Program-made: the position numbers and the translations under genes
Notes under the pieces: generated by a model
Told to the model about the DNA's origin: nothing
What the model saw: only the letters and a program-made list of their open reading frames with translations
The model's database searches: none
Shown here: positions 25,880 to 35,254 of the stretch, piece after piece
Numbering within the stretch: the stretch's first letter is position 1
Layout: every line of letters begins with the position of its first letter
Source of the DNA: Muribaculaceae bacterium
GTDB lineage: Bacteria > Bacteroidota > Bacteroidia > Bacteroidales > Muribaculaceae
Direction of reading: 5' to 3'
DNA: 57,756 bases
Assembly: GCA_009775265.1 (NCBI GenBank)
Contig: VSPG01000010.1
Location: 1 to 57,756, forward strand

Positions 25880-28204
25880 ATGCGTTTCATCACAATCATG
25901 CCCACACGCCTACGTCACATTATAATAATGTCTGCCGCCATGCTGTTCGCGGCATGCTCCACCACCCGCCGGATTCCGGAGGGCGAATATCTTTTTACCG
26001 GCAACAAAAAAGTGCAGTATGTGCTACAGCCCGACAGCGCCGGACGGCCGCAGAAACTGCCCGAAGGACTCGGCGAAGCGATAGGCGACGCCATCGCTGC
26101 CGAGCCAAACAATTATATAAGACTGCTTGACTGGCGCTACCCTTTTCCTCTCGGATTATGGGTCTACAACAACTGGAACCCCGACTCGAAAGGCCTGAAG
26201 CACTGGCTTTACGAAAAACTCGTGGAGCAGCCGGTGCTCGTAAGCGAAGTGCGTCCGGAACTCCGCGTGCACGTCCTTGACGACCTGCTCGACAACAACG
26301 GCTATTTCCGAGGGCACGCCACCTACGAGCTCGTTCATCCGAAAAACCCCAAGAAAGCCGCCATACGCTACACCATAACCCCCGGACGTCCCTACCCGGT
26401 GGACACCGTGCAATTGCTGCCGGACACGTGCCGGCTCTATCATATGATCGACTCCATGGCGTTGCGCGACCCTTACCTGAGCCGCCCGCAACGCTACAGC
26501 ACCGACTCGCTGAGCGTGGCACGCACCCGCATCACCAACGGCCTGCGCAACCGTGGCTATTACTTTTTCAGCCCCGAATACATCGAATATCTGGCCGACA
26601 GCCTCATTAACCCCGGGCACATAGCCTTGCGCCTTGAAGTGGCCGACAACGCTCCGGATTTCGCACTGCGGCGCTGGAGCACGGGGCGTGTGACCGTAAG
26701 GACATTCCGCCATCAGGGAGGAGGCACTCCCGACACCATCACGACACCGCGCGCCACCCTTATACAGATGCGGCCGTCGCGCCTGCGGCACAAACTCATA
26801 CCGGAATGCGTGGTGTTCCGTCCGGGACGCATTTTCAGCGTGCGCAGCATGGACCGCACACAGAGCAACCTTTCACGCCTCGGCATATTCAGCGGCATCA
26901 ACATTTCGGCACGGCCCGACTCCGCAGCCTACAAGCGTGGCGAAGCCGTGCTTGACATAGACGTGGACTGCACATTCGACGCCCCTCTCGAAGCATCCGT
27001 TGAGGTGAACGCCACATCAAAAAGCAACAGCTACATAGGCCCGGGCATAAGCCTCGGCCTCACTAACCGCAATGTGTTCGGCGGCGGCGAGCAGCTGTCG
27101 GTAAAGCTTACAGGCGCCTACGAGTGGCAGACCGGACGCGACCGCAGTTCGCTGTTCAACTCCTACGAAGCCGGCATCACAGGCTCGCTCGCATTCCCGC
27201 GCCTGCTCGCGCCGAAATTCATACCCCGCAGCCGCTTCAACCTGAACTGGACGCGCTTCCAGCTCAACGCCGAACTGCTCAACCGCCCCCACTACTTCAA
27301 GATGGCCCAGTTCAACGCCTCCGTAAGCTATGACTGGCGCCTGCGACGATATGTGAGCAACACCCTCACCCTGTTCAAGCTCACCTACAACAAAACCATG
27401 CACACCACGGAGGCATTCGACTCCATCATGGTCGCCAATCCCGCCGTAGCACAAAGTTTCCGCAACCAGTTCGTGCCGCAGATGGCATACACATACACCT
27501 ACGATCGCCAGTTCGGCCGCGACAACACCCTGAACTGGACATTTACCGTTCAGGAAGCCGGAAATTTGTTCTGGGCCATATACCGCGCATGCGGCAAACG
27601 GGGTGAGAAAGAACTGTTCGGGACGCCGTTCTCCCAGTTCGTGAAAGGACAGACCCAACTCGTGTGGGGACGCCGCCTCACCGGCGACATATGGCTCGTG
27701 AGCCGCGTGGCTGCCGGAGCCGCCCATGCCTATGGCAACGCCACAGAAGTGCCGTACTCGGAACAGTTCTACGTCGGAGGCGCCAACAGCATACGCGCAT
27801 TCACCGTGCGAAGCATAGGCCCCGGCAGCTACACGCCGCAGGAAGGGACTCCGGAGGAGAACTTCGACCGCACCGGCACATTCAAATTCGAGGCGAACAC
27901 CGAACTGCGCTTTCCGCTGTTCGGCCCGCTGCACGGCGCAGTGTTTCTCGACACAGGCAATGTGTGGCTGCTTAAAGACGACCCATTGCGTCCGGGCGGC
28001 ACGCTGCGCGCAAGTTCGTTTCTACGCGACCTCGCACTCGGCACAGGCGCCGGTTTGCGCCTTGACATAGGCATACTCGTGGTGAGGGCCGACCTCGGAG
28101 TGGGCATACACGCGCCCTACGACACCGGCCGGAGCGGCTACTACAACATGACGTCTTTCAAAAACTCCCTGGCTTTCCACCTCGCTATCGGCTATCCGTT
28201 CTGA
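25880..28204 (+). CDS. TamL-like lipidated Omp85 protein
   Basis: A 774-residue BamA/TamA superfamily protein. The N terminus holds a lipobox (LFAAC, Cys26), the hallmark of the lipidated TamA form in Bacteroidetes. It is followed by the conserved opening RRIPEGEYLFTGN. Residues about 30-330 are POTRA-like; the C-terminal about 400 residues form a 16-strand barrel, including the YVGGANSIRAFTVRSIGPGSY segment with the Omp85 signature and ending in aromatic PF. It probably inserts or exports outer-membrane components. No TamB gene follows in the window. The start could also be at 25898 or 25928. Confidence 0.88.
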   Translation: MRFITIMPTRLRHIIIMSAAMLFAACSTTRRIPEGEYLFTGNKKVQYVLQPDSAGRPQKLPEGLGEAIGDAIAAEPNNYIRLLDWRYPFPLGLWVYNNWNPDSKGLKHWLYEKLVEQPVLVSEVRPELRVHVLDDLLDNNGYFRGHATYELVHPKNPKKAAIRYTITPGRPYPVDTVQLLPDTCRLYHMIDSMALRDPYLSRPQRYSTDSLSVARTRITNGLRNRGYYFFSPEYIEYLADSLINPGHIALRLEVADNAPDFALRRWSTGRVTVRTFRHQGGGTPDTITTPRATLIQMRPSRLRHKLIPECVVFRPGRIFSVRSMDRTQSNLSRLGIFSGINISARPDSAAYKRGEAVLDIDVDCTFDAPLEASVEVNATSKSNSYIGPGISLGLTNRNVFGGGEQLSVKLTGAYEWQTGRDRSSLFNSYEAGITGSLAFPRLLAPKFIPRSRFNLNWTRFQLNAELLNRPHYFKMAQFNASVSYDWRLRRYVSNTLTLFKLTYNKTMHTTEAFDSIMVANPAVAQSFRNQFVPQMAYTYTYDRQFGRDNTLNWTFTVQEAGNLFWAIYRACGKRGEKELFGTPFSQFVKGQTQLVWGRRLTGDIWLVSRVAAGAAHAYGNATEVPYSEQFYVGGANSIRAFTVRSIGPGSYTPQEGTPEENFDRTGTFKFEANTELRFPLFGPLHGAVFLDTGNVWLLKDDPLRPGGTLRASSFLRDLALGTGAGLRLDIGILVVRADLGVGIHAPYDTGRSGYYNMTSFKNSLAFHLAIGYPF

Positions 28205-28235
28205 GGCTGATGCCATCGGCCCGGCGCATAATTTT

Positions 28236-28796
28236 TCAGATTATCTTTCCGGGATTACGCGCTATAAACTCCTTCCACGACTTGGGGGCGCCGGAGCGTT
28301 GCGGACGCGAACTTTCGTAAAAGTGGCAAAGAGCTGCGGCAAGCGCATCGGAAGCGTCGAGTTCCGCAGGCAGCGCCGAGCGCTCCATGCCGAGAATGCG
28401 CCGCAGCATTTCCTGAACTTGTTCCTTCGACGAGGCTCCATTGCCTGTTATAGCCATTTTTATTTTTCGTGGCTCGTATTCCGTGATGGGCACATCACGG
28501 CTGAGCGCCGCCACCATAGCCACTCCCTGCGCACGGCCGAGTTTCAGCATAGACTGCACATTTTTGCCGAAAAATGGCGCCTCAATGGCCATCTCGTCGG
28601 GCAGGAAACGTTCAACAAGGCCGAGCACGCTCTCATGAATCCGGCGCAAACGCAGATAATGGCTCTCCACTGCCCGGAACTTGACCGCTCCGAGGCTAAC
28701 CACCTCCGGCTTCTTGCCACACACGCCCAGCACCCCGTAGCCCATCACGTTAGTGCCGGGGTCGATGCCGATTATCACCCGTTCCCAGCGTCTCAT
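28236..28796 (-). CDS. ruvC: Holliday junction resolvase RuvC
   Basis: A 186-residue endonuclease that cuts Holliday junctions with RuvAB. Acidic catalytic residues are in place: Asp in IIGIDPGTNVMGYG, Glu in MAIEAPFFGKN, and the pair in ELDASDALAAALCH. The start at 28796 (MRRWERVIIGID) was preferred over an upstream Met because it gives family length and a 17 bp gap to the preceding gene. It is the last gene of a three-gene minus-strand run (GT2, DUF4286, ruvC). Confidence 0.94.
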   Translation of the reverse strand: MRRWERVIIGIDPGTNVMGYGVLGVCGKKPEVVSLGAVKFRAVESHYLRLRRIHESVLGLVERFLPDEMAIEAPFFGKNVQSMLKLGRAQGVAMVAALSRDVPITEYEPRKIKMAITGNGASSKEQVQEMLRRILGMERSALPAELDASDALAAALCHFYESSRPQRSGAPKSWKEFIARNPGKII

Positions 28797-28813
28797 GTCG
28801 GACGTGGATTCGT

Positions 28814-29113
28814 TCACAGCACTTGCAAGTTGGTTGTGAAGCACAGCACCCGTTCGCCCCATATGGAAGCGATTTCCGCCTCAAAGGCAGCTTCCGGGCC
28901 ATCGGTCCAACGCTTTATGGCTCCGAGGCCGTCGGCGGAAAACTGCAAGGCATAGCTGTCGGCCGACGGGTCGGGCGAACCCATGACGCGTGCGAGGGTA
29001 TGGAACGAAAGTCCTGCCTCCGAGACAGCCGGCACATAGATTCCGCGCAGCCAATCAATAAATTCGGGAGCAATACTGCGCTCCACACAGAAAGTGATAT
29101 TATGTATTATCAT
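28814..29113 (-). CDS. DUF4286 family protein
   Basis: A 99-residue small protein beginning MIIHNITFCVERSIAPEFIDWL, a ferredoxin-like alpha/beta pattern matching the DUF4286 family found beside ruvC in Bacteroidales. The strand-helix order and length (about 100 residues) fit a dimeric alpha-beta barrel-type fold. No catalytic residue is evident. The start was placed at the Met that opens the conserved motif. Confidence 0.8.
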   Translation of the reverse strand: MIIHNITFCVERSIAPEFIDWLRGIYVPAVSEAGLSFHTLARVMGSPDPSADSYALQFSADGLGAIKRWTDGPEAAFEAEIASIWGERVLCFTTNLQVL

Positions 29114-29133
29114 AACAGTTCGTACAGATACAA

Positions 29134-29889
29134 TCAGTTGTTTCTCGGAGAGCCGTCGCGGTGGCGCAGCAGACGCACGGCAAAACCTATGTGGCGGCAT
29201 ACGGTGGCCGATATGCCATAGTAGTGGCACATGATGCGGAAACGCTCCATAAGGCTGCGACGGCGGTTGGCAGTAGTGACGCCCTCCGAAAGGTAGTCTA
29301 CAGTGACAGCAGGCACAAGCACATTGCGCCGCGAATGCTGCAGGCAGCGTATGCACCACTCATAATCGGCCGAGAAACGCCATCGGGTGTCGTAGCCGGT
29401 GGCGATATTGCGCAGCACAACGAATGCCTGATGACACACCACCATGCCTTCGGCGAAACTCTCAAGCGTAAGAGTCTCGGGCGCCTGCAGGTGGCGCGGC
29501 CCTATGCGGCTGCCGTCGGCAGCCACTATGTCGGTCTGTCCGTACACTATGCCCGGATAGTCGTTATCCATTATCGCATCGGCATACAGGCCGAGAGTAT
29601 CGTTGTCATGAAAACGGTCGCCGGCGTTCAGAAACACCACATAATCGCCCGTGGCCATGGCAAGCCCTTTGTTCATTGCATCGTATATGCCTTTGTCCGG
29701 TTCGCTAAGCACACGTCTCTGTTCCGACGCCCGTGTGTCAAGCAGGTCGAGAGTGCCGTCCGTGCTGGCTCCGTCCACCACGATATGCTCGTACAGGCGG
29801 CAAGTCTGCGCGTCGACGCTCGACACGGTGGCGGCAAGATTGTCGGCCGCATTGCGGCACACGGTGATAATGGAAAACAGAGGATTCAT
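29134..29889 (-). CDS. GT2-type glycosyltransferase
   Basis: A 251-residue GT-A fold enzyme. It begins MNPLFSIITVCRNAADNLAATV, with the donor-site Asp in VDGASTDGTL and the DXD-like NAGDRFHDND. The catalytic-base region is FSADYEWCIRC. There is no membrane anchor. It is the first of three minus-strand genes. A 7 bp inverted repeat GACTTTT/AAAAGTC at 29930-29948 lies in the divergent promoter region shared with the Smr gene. The acceptor is unknown. Confidence 0.87.
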   Translation of the reverse strand: MNPLFSIITVCRNAADNLAATVSSVDAQTCRLYEHIVVDGASTDGTLDLLDTRASEQRRVLSEPDKGIYDAMNKGLAMATGDYVVFLNAGDRFHDNDTLGLYADAIMDNDYPGIVYGQTDIVAADGSRIGPRHLQAPETLTLESFAEGMVVCHQAFVVLRNIATGYDTRWRFSADYEWCIRCLQHSRRNVLVPAVTVDYLSEGVTTANRRRSLMERFRIMCHYYGISATVCRHIGFAVRLLRHRDGSPRNN

Positions 29890-29948
29890 GCAATGCAAAT
29901 AAAATATAACGTAGACACAAATTTAATGACTTTTTTATGAAAAGTCGT

Positions 29949-29956
29949 ATTTTTGT
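29949..29956 (+). promoter_or_regulatory. -7 box of the DUF2027-Smr gene
   Basis: TATTTTTG matches TAnnTTTG, 26 bp upstream of the chosen start. Confidence 0.55.
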
Positions 29957-29982
29957 ACCATAAAATAAAAACTTTGCATAAT

Positions 29983-31071
29983 ATGACACCCAAAATAGGC
30001 GACACGGTGCGCTACCTCAACGCAGTCGGAGGAGGCATTATAGTTAAGATAGCAGGCAACATGGCCTACGTGGACGAGGACGGATTCGAGACTCCCGTGC
30101 TGCTGCGCGAATGCGTGGTAGTGGCTCCGGCCGGACAAGCCGCGCCACGCCCGGGAGTGATGACTCCTCCAAAAGCGTCCTCCGCGCAGGCTGTGCCTCA
30201 AAAAGCGGAAACCCCGGAGCCCGAACCGGTTGAACCTATAGAGGAGACTGAAGGCGGCGATGTGCTCAACATTGTGCTTGGCTTCGAAGCCTCCGACTTG
30301 AAAAATCTGAGCCAAAGCACTTTCGACTGCTATTTGGTGAACGACTCCAACTACCACCTCGACTACTCCGTGATGACCCGCGCCGACGGCGAAGAAATGT
30401 GGACGCTCCGCCACCGTGGCACGGCAGAACCGAACATGCAGGTATTCGCCGGCGAATATTCACGCTCCGACCTGCCCGCCATGGACCGCATCGCCGTGCA
30501 GTTCTGCGCATGCAAGACCGACCGTCCGTTCGCTCTCAAGCAACCGGTGCTTGTAGAGTTGAACCTCGACACCACACGCTTTGCCCGACTGCACTGCTTC
30601 ACACGCAACGAGTATTTCGACTCTCCCGTAATCGCTCTCGACATAGTGCGTGACGACCGCCCCGCGCGACGCCTGCGCATCGACCCGGCGCAGCTCGAAA
30701 AAGCCATGAACGAAAAACGGCGCGCCGACAAAAAGCCCGTGAAGAAGACAGCGCAGCCGGCCAGACATCAGGGGATAATAGAAGTGGACCTCCATGCGAC
30801 AGAACTGTTCGACGACATGCGTGGTCTGGGCAATGCCGACATTCTGAATGCCCAAGTCGACCGCTTCCGTGAAGTCATGGACGCCAATATCGGAACCCCC
30901 GGCACAAAAATCGTGTTCATCCATGGCAAAGGCAACGGAGTGCTGCGGCAGGCTCTTGCCAAGGAGCTCAACCACCGCTACAAGGGACACGAAGTGCAGG
31001 ACGCTTCATTCCGTGAATACGGCTTCGGAGCAACGCAGGTGACAATACGCAGCCTGCGTGCACAACGATGA
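29983..31071 (+). CDS. DUF2027 and Smr domain protein
   Basis: A 362-residue protein. The N-terminal 45 residues (IGDTVRYLNAVGGGIIVKIAG) resemble the KOW/SH3-like opening of DUF2027 proteins. A Pro/Glu linker spans about residues 55-95. A central beta-rich DUF2027 domain follows (LGFEASDLKNLSQSTFDCYL). The C-terminal Smr domain (about 270-362) has DLHATELFDD and HGKGNGVLRQAL, the DLHG-like and HGxGxG motifs of Smr endonucleases. Smr domains cut nucleic acid or rescue stalled ribosomes in other bacteria. The next gene overlaps by 4 bp. Confidence 0.9.
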   Translation: MTPKIGDTVRYLNAVGGGIIVKIAGNMAYVDEDGFETPVLLRECVVVAPAGQAAPRPGVMTPPKASSAQAVPQKAETPEPEPVEPIEETEGGDVLNIVLGFEASDLKNLSQSTFDCYLVNDSNYHLDYSVMTRADGEEMWTLRHRGTAEPNMQVFAGEYSRSDLPAMDRIAVQFCACKTDRPFALKQPVLVELNLDTTRFARLHCFTRNEYFDSPVIALDIVRDDRPARRLRIDPAQLEKAMNEKRRADKKPVKKTAQPARHQGIIEVDLHATELFDDMRGLGNADILNAQVDRFREVMDANIGTPGTKIVFIHGKGNGVLRQALAKELNHRYKGHEVQDASFREYGFGATQVTIRSLRAQR

Positions 31072-31835
31072 TTATCGTGTTTTCAGGCTGCGGCAACACC
31101 GCCGCAGCCACATCGGAACTGGCCCGGCTAAGCTGCGACGATGTTCTTCGGCTCGACGCCGCAATGCTCCGGGCCGACACGCCCGAACCGCAGATACAGG
31201 CTTCAGGGCGACACATCATATGGGCATTCCCCACCTACTCGTGGGGTGTGCCTCCCGTGGTTCGCCGCTTCATGGCACGGGTGCGGCTCGGAGGAGCGGA
31301 CGGCATGACACACCACATGTTCACGACCTGCGGCGACGACATTGGAGACTGCGCCGCCATGTGGCGCAGCGACATCGCAGCACGCGGCTGGCGCTCAGGA
31401 CGTGCGTTCAGCGTGCAGATGCCCAACACCTATGTGACAATGCGCGGTTTTGACGTGGATTCTACCGAAACCGCACAGTGCAAAGTCAGTGCCATGCCAG
31501 CACACGTGGCAGAAATAGCGGCCGAACTGGACCGCCCCGGCGCCGATATGACCATTCGCGGACGTTTCGCATGGCTGAAGACCCGTGTGGTATACCCTTG
31601 GTTCGTGCGACACGACATGTCACCTCGCCCGTTCCACGCCACCGGTTCCTGCACCGGCTGTGGAACATGCGTCCGCCGATGCCCCATGGCCAATATCACC
31701 ATCAACCCTTCCGACAAGCGCCCGCGCTGGGGCGCAGAATGCGCTTTCTGCCTCGGTTGTTACCACGCCTGTCAGGCGCATGCCGTGGCCTACGGCAACA
31801 AAACAAGACGCAAAGGGCAATGGCGTGGAACATAA
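31068..31835 (+). CDS. EFR1-type flavodoxin-ferredoxin protein
   Basis: A 255-residue redox protein. The N-terminal flavodoxin-like domain has FSGCGNTAAATSELA for the FMN phosphate and WAFPTYSWGVPPVVRRFM. The C-terminal ferredoxin domain binds two 4Fe-4S clusters: CTGCGTCVRRCP and CAFCLGCYHACQ. Such EFR1 proteins are expected to pass electrons, but the partner is unknown. The ATG overlaps the stop of the Smr gene. Confidence 0.9.
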   Translation: MIIVFSGCGNTAAATSELARLSCDDVLRLDAAMLRADTPEPQIQASGRHIIWAFPTYSWGVPPVVRRFMARVRLGGADGMTHHMFTTCGDDIGDCAAMWRSDIAARGWRSGRAFSVQMPNTYVTMRGFDVDSTETAQCKVSAMPAHVAEIAAELDRPGADMTIRGRFAWLKTRVVYPWFVRHDMSPRPFHATGSCTGCGTCVRRCPMANITINPSDKRPRWGAECAFCLGCYHACQAHAVAYGNKTRRKGQWRGT

Positions 31836-31888
31836 AAATGCCGCATTTCACCTTATTTGTGTGATAATGCGTTAAGTTTTCCAAAGGA

Positions 31889-31920
31889 TTGTGCTGCATT
31901 CGGAGTTTTGTGTAATTTTG
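31889..31920 (+). promoter_or_regulatory. Promoter of the NhaC gene
   Basis: TTG at 31889-31891, 21 bp spacer and TAATTTTG at 31913-31920. It rules out translation starting upstream of about 31927 and supports the TTG start at 31953. Confidence 0.65.
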
Positions 31921-31952
31921 CAGCCGAAAATATCAGTACAAATTCTACAGCA

Positions 31953-33437
31953 TTGAAAAAGATTGTTTTTCCCGCAGACGACGCTCTGCGGCACCCTTCA
32001 TTAGCCGTTTCGGTGCTACCTATCGCATTCCTACTGCTTGTTCTCACGGGTCTTATTGCCGCAGGAGGAGCAGACCTTATAAGCAGTTACAGCACTGTCA
32101 TATTGTTGTCTGCATCAGTGCTGGGCTTGGTACTCGGCCTAATCAGCAGCAGTTTCAACATCCGCTCGCTCGGCACAGGCATGCGCCGGAGCGCCACTCA
32201 GATTATGCCGGCATTGCCTATGCTGCTGTTCATAAGCATGGTATCAACCACATGGATGCTCAGCGGCGTAGTGCCCACGCTCATCGACCTTGGACTTCGC
32301 GTCATCAACCCCGCAGGATTCCTTGCCATCGCATGTGCCGTGTGCGCCGCCGTGTCCTTGCTCACGGGCAGTTCCTGGAGCACAATAGCCACCATAGGCG
32401 TAGCATTCATGGGCATAGGTTCTGTGCTCGGCTACTCTGAGGCATGGGTGGCGGGCGCCATAATTTCAGGAGCATATTTCGGCGACAAGATGTCGCCGCT
32501 CAGCGACACCACCGTTCTGGCATCGTCGGCCTGCGGAGTGGATCTTTTCAAGCACATACGCTATATGATGCTCACTTCAGCACCAGCCATGGCAGTGGCT
32601 CTTGCCATATACGTAATCGTGGGCATCAACACAGATACAGCCTCGGCGGCTTCTGCCGATGACATACTCACGAGCCTGCACGCCACATTCAATATCTCGC
32701 CTGCCACGCTCGTAATCCCGGCACTGACAATTGTACTGCTGATACTGCGCGTGCCGACGCTTTGGGTGCTTGCCACCAGCGCCGCCGCCGGAGCCGCAGG
32801 CATGTTCGTGTTCCAGCCCGGACTTCTTGAAGCCATAAGCGGCGGAAGCGCCGGTCCGGCTACTCTCTGCGGCATTTTATGGAATGAGACTTCTCTTGCC
32901 ACAGGCTCCGACCTGCTCGATTCTCTCGCCGGGACATCCGGCATAACGGGCATGATTCCGACTATGGCCCTCGTGTGCAGCGCCATGGTTTTCGGAGGCG
33001 TCATGCTCGGTACCGGAATGATTGCAAGCATCACCCGAGCCATAACACGACGCCTGACGCGCCGCGGCTCCATCGTGGGCACCACCGTGTTCAGCGGCCT
33101 GTTTCTCAATGCCTGCACCGCCGACCAATATCTATCGCTCATCATAGGCGGCAACATGTACCGCAACGTCTACAGCCGCGCACGCCTTGAGGGGCGGCTG
33201 CTGAGCCGCACCATGGAGGACAGCGTGAGCGTGACCTCCGTGCTTATCCCGTGGAACTCCTGCGGTGTCACACAAAGCGCCGTTCTCGGCGTGGCCACCG
33301 TGGTTTATCTGCCGTTCTGCATATTCAATATTCTGTCGCCTATCATGTCGATGGTCATGGCCTGGACCGGCTTCAAAGTCCGCCGTACCAATATGGCAGA
33401 AGCCACATCGCCAGGCACAATGACAGCCACAGCCTGA
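31953..33437 (+). CDS. nhaC: Na+/H+ antiporter, NhaC family
   Basis: A protein of about 494 residues with about twelve membrane helices. NhaC landmarks are GSSWSTIATIGVAFMGIG, SGAYFGDKMSPLSDTTVLA (conserved Asp-Lys and Asp residues of the ion path) and ACTADQYLSLIIGGNMYRN near the end. It exchanges cytoplasmic sodium for protons or a related organic pair. The start is set at TTG 31953 (then KKIVFPADD) because the predicted promoter lies inside the 5' part of the longer frame opening at 31857. Confidence 0.87.
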   Translation: MKKIVFPADDALRHPSLAVSVLPIAFLLLVLTGLIAAGGADLISSYSTVILLSASVLGLVLGLISSSFNIRSLGTGMRRSATQIMPALPMLLFISMVSTTWMLSGVVPTLIDLGLRVINPAGFLAIACAVCAAVSLLTGSSWSTIATIGVAFMGIGSVLGYSEAWVAGAIISGAYFGDKMSPLSDTTVLASSACGVDLFKHIRYMMLTSAPAMAVALAIYVIVGINTDTASAASADDILTSLHATFNISPATLVIPALTIVLLILRVPTLWVLATSAAAGAAGMFVFQPGLLEAISGGSAGPATLCGILWNETSLATGSDLLDSLAGTSGITGMIPTMALVCSAMVFGGVMLGTGMIASITRAITRRLTRRGSIVGTTVFSGLFLNACTADQYLSLIIGGNMYRNVYSRARLEGRLLSRTMEDSVSVTSVLIPWNSCGVTQSAVLGVATVVYLPFCIFNILSPIMSMVMAWTGFKVRRTNMAEATSPGTMTATA

Positions 33438-33466
33438 GTTTTCATTTTTTTTCGTAATTTAGCGGC

Positions 33467-35254
33467 GTGAACGTTTCAAGCATATCCGCCGAATACGCGC
33501 GTCGCCACGCAGCATTGCTGTGGTGGGCGGCGTGCGCTGTTTTTCTCGGTGTGCAGATACGGATATTTGCCGCAGAACTGGGATTGTTCGAACGCTCCAT
33601 TTTCACAGTGCGCACTTTGAAAATATCAGCCGATGCGCTTCTCATCCTCTTGCCTTATTGGCTGCTTCCAGGACGCTTCCGCGGATTGTCGCTCGTGCCG
33701 CTATGGGGCATGGCTTTACTTTTTTTCACCAATGCACTATCCGTACGCTTTACCGGCGACTGCCTGCCTTTAAATCTGTTGTCACAGGCCAAGAATATAG
33801 ACACTCAGTTAACCGACAGCATATTCCGGCTTCTGCGCCCTTCCGACATCATTTATTGGCTACCGCCGACGGCTGCATCTGCTTTATGGTGCGTGAGACC
33901 GCTCAGGCGGGCTGTAAGCGATTCCCGGGCAGGCAAAATTCTACGCTCAAGCATCTGCGCCGCCACACTGATTATTGTATTTCTCGCACAAGTATCATAC
34001 TCCAACGCATTCTATCGCTTAATCTATTTTTACAACGGGCGCCAACTCAGCCTTATAGAATCTACTGACAAGCGCCTTATACACCGCGATGCGGATTTCC
34101 GCTGCCAGCGGTCGCTGTCGTTGCGGCATTCTGGCATTGTAGCATATATGCTCACAGAGCTATACGAACACATTTTCACCGGCGGAGATATAAAACTGAG
34201 CGATGTCGAACGAAAAAGCCTCGATTCTTTCGCATTGCACACCCGGGAGGTTTCCACGCCTACCGACAAAAACATAATATTCATAGTGGCCGAATCGCTC
34301 AACGCAGATGCCGTAGGAACGCGCATAAACGACCGCCAGGTAACGCCCGTACTTGATTCCCTCATAGCAGCAGACGGCACAATAAGTTGCCTGCATGTGG
34401 TGCCACAGGTACATGACGGCATATCTTCCGACGGACAACTGCTCTACAACACAGGCCTGCTGCCACTTCGAAGCGGAGCTGCGGCACAGCGTGCCATTTA
34501 CGGCAAACGCCTGCCATCGCTGGCCTGTCAATTGTCATCGTCGCACAGCAGTATGGCCATATTTGCAGAACGAGGATTGGCGTGGCGCGAAAAAGACGCG
34601 TACAAAGCCTATGGCTACAACCGCGTGCTCACCAGCGACAGCATCGCAAAACACGTGGACATAGACAACATTGGTGCAGATGCCGCGCTGATGGAATACG
34701 CCCTATTGCAGACAGACTCGCTCAGACAGCCGTTTTTCATACAACTGCTCACGGCATCCACGCATTATCCTTTCAACACCATCAATGCCACTACCGCACA
34801 AAACACGATGGATATTACCGAAGTGCAGGGCATCGAAGCCGATTACCTGAATTGCGTACACTACCTTGACTCTGCCATAGGAAACCTCGTGGAAGGACTG
34901 AAACAACGCGGTCTTGTTGAAAATACCATACTAATTGTCGCTTCCGACCACCATATGAACATGGACAGCGGACTTAATCCGCTGCGTCCAATAGTATTCG
35001 TGGCTGCCGGATGCGGCACCGGCATGCGTATCGACCATCCTGTGGCCCAAGCCGATGTATTCCCTACGCTATGCAGCATAGCCGGACTGCGCGGCTCATG
35101 GCGCGGCCTCGGCTACAGCATGACTGACAACGCCTGCGGCGCCATTGACTATTACCAAAACGTCCACGGCACTCCGGAGGAGGGTCGTGGACGGCACATG
35201 CGCCGCGCGTGGACTGTCAGCGACAGCCTGTTGCGCAGCGATTATTTCAGATGA
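33467..35254 (+). CDS. LTA synthase-like sulfatase-fold phosphotransferase
   Basis: A 595-residue membrane enzyme. About five N-terminal helices (to about residue 190) are followed by an extracytoplasmic alkaline-phosphatase-fold domain. Metal and nucleophile segments are NIIFIVAESLNAD and VHDGISSDGQLLYNTG, the latter aligned with the LtaS Thr motif with Ser in place of Thr. ASDHHMNMD is the distal metal site. In Gram-negatives such enzymes add phosphoglycerol or phosphoethanolamine to periplasmic glycans. The start is a GTG. The last 8 bp overlap the converging downstream gene. Confidence 0.83.
   Translation: MNVSSISAEYARRHAALLWWAACAVFLGVQIRIFAAELGLFERSIFTVRTLKISADALLILLPYWLLPGRFRGLSLVPLWGMALLFFTNALSVRFTGDCLPLNLLSQAKNIDTQLTDSIFRLLRPSDIIYWLPPTAASALWCVRPLRRAVSDSRAGKILRSSICAATLIIVFLAQVSYSNAFYRLIYFYNGRQLSLIESTDKRLIHRDADFRCQRSLSLRHSGIVAYMLTELYEHIFTGGDIKLSDVERKSLDSFALHTREVSTPTDKNIIFIVAESLNADAVGTRINDRQVTPVLDSLIAADGTISCLHVVPQVHDGISSDGQLLYNTGLLPLRSGAAAQRAIYGKRLPSLACQLSSSHSSMAIFAERGLAWREKDAYKAYGYNRVLTSDSIAKHVDIDNIGADAALMEYALLQTDSLRQPFFIQLLTASTHYPFNTINATTAQNTMDITEVQGIEADYLNCVHYLDSAIGNLVEGLKQRGLVENTILIVASDHHMNMDSGLNPLRPIVFVAAGCGTGMRIDHPVAQADVFPTLCSIAGLRGSWRGLGYSMTDNACGAIDYYQNVHGTPEEGRGRHMRRAWTVSDSLLRSDYFR

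Noticed and set aside
31857..31952. Longer start of the NhaC gene
   Set aside because: A good promoter (-7 at 31913-31920) lies within this stretch, so it would not be transcribed as coding sequence.
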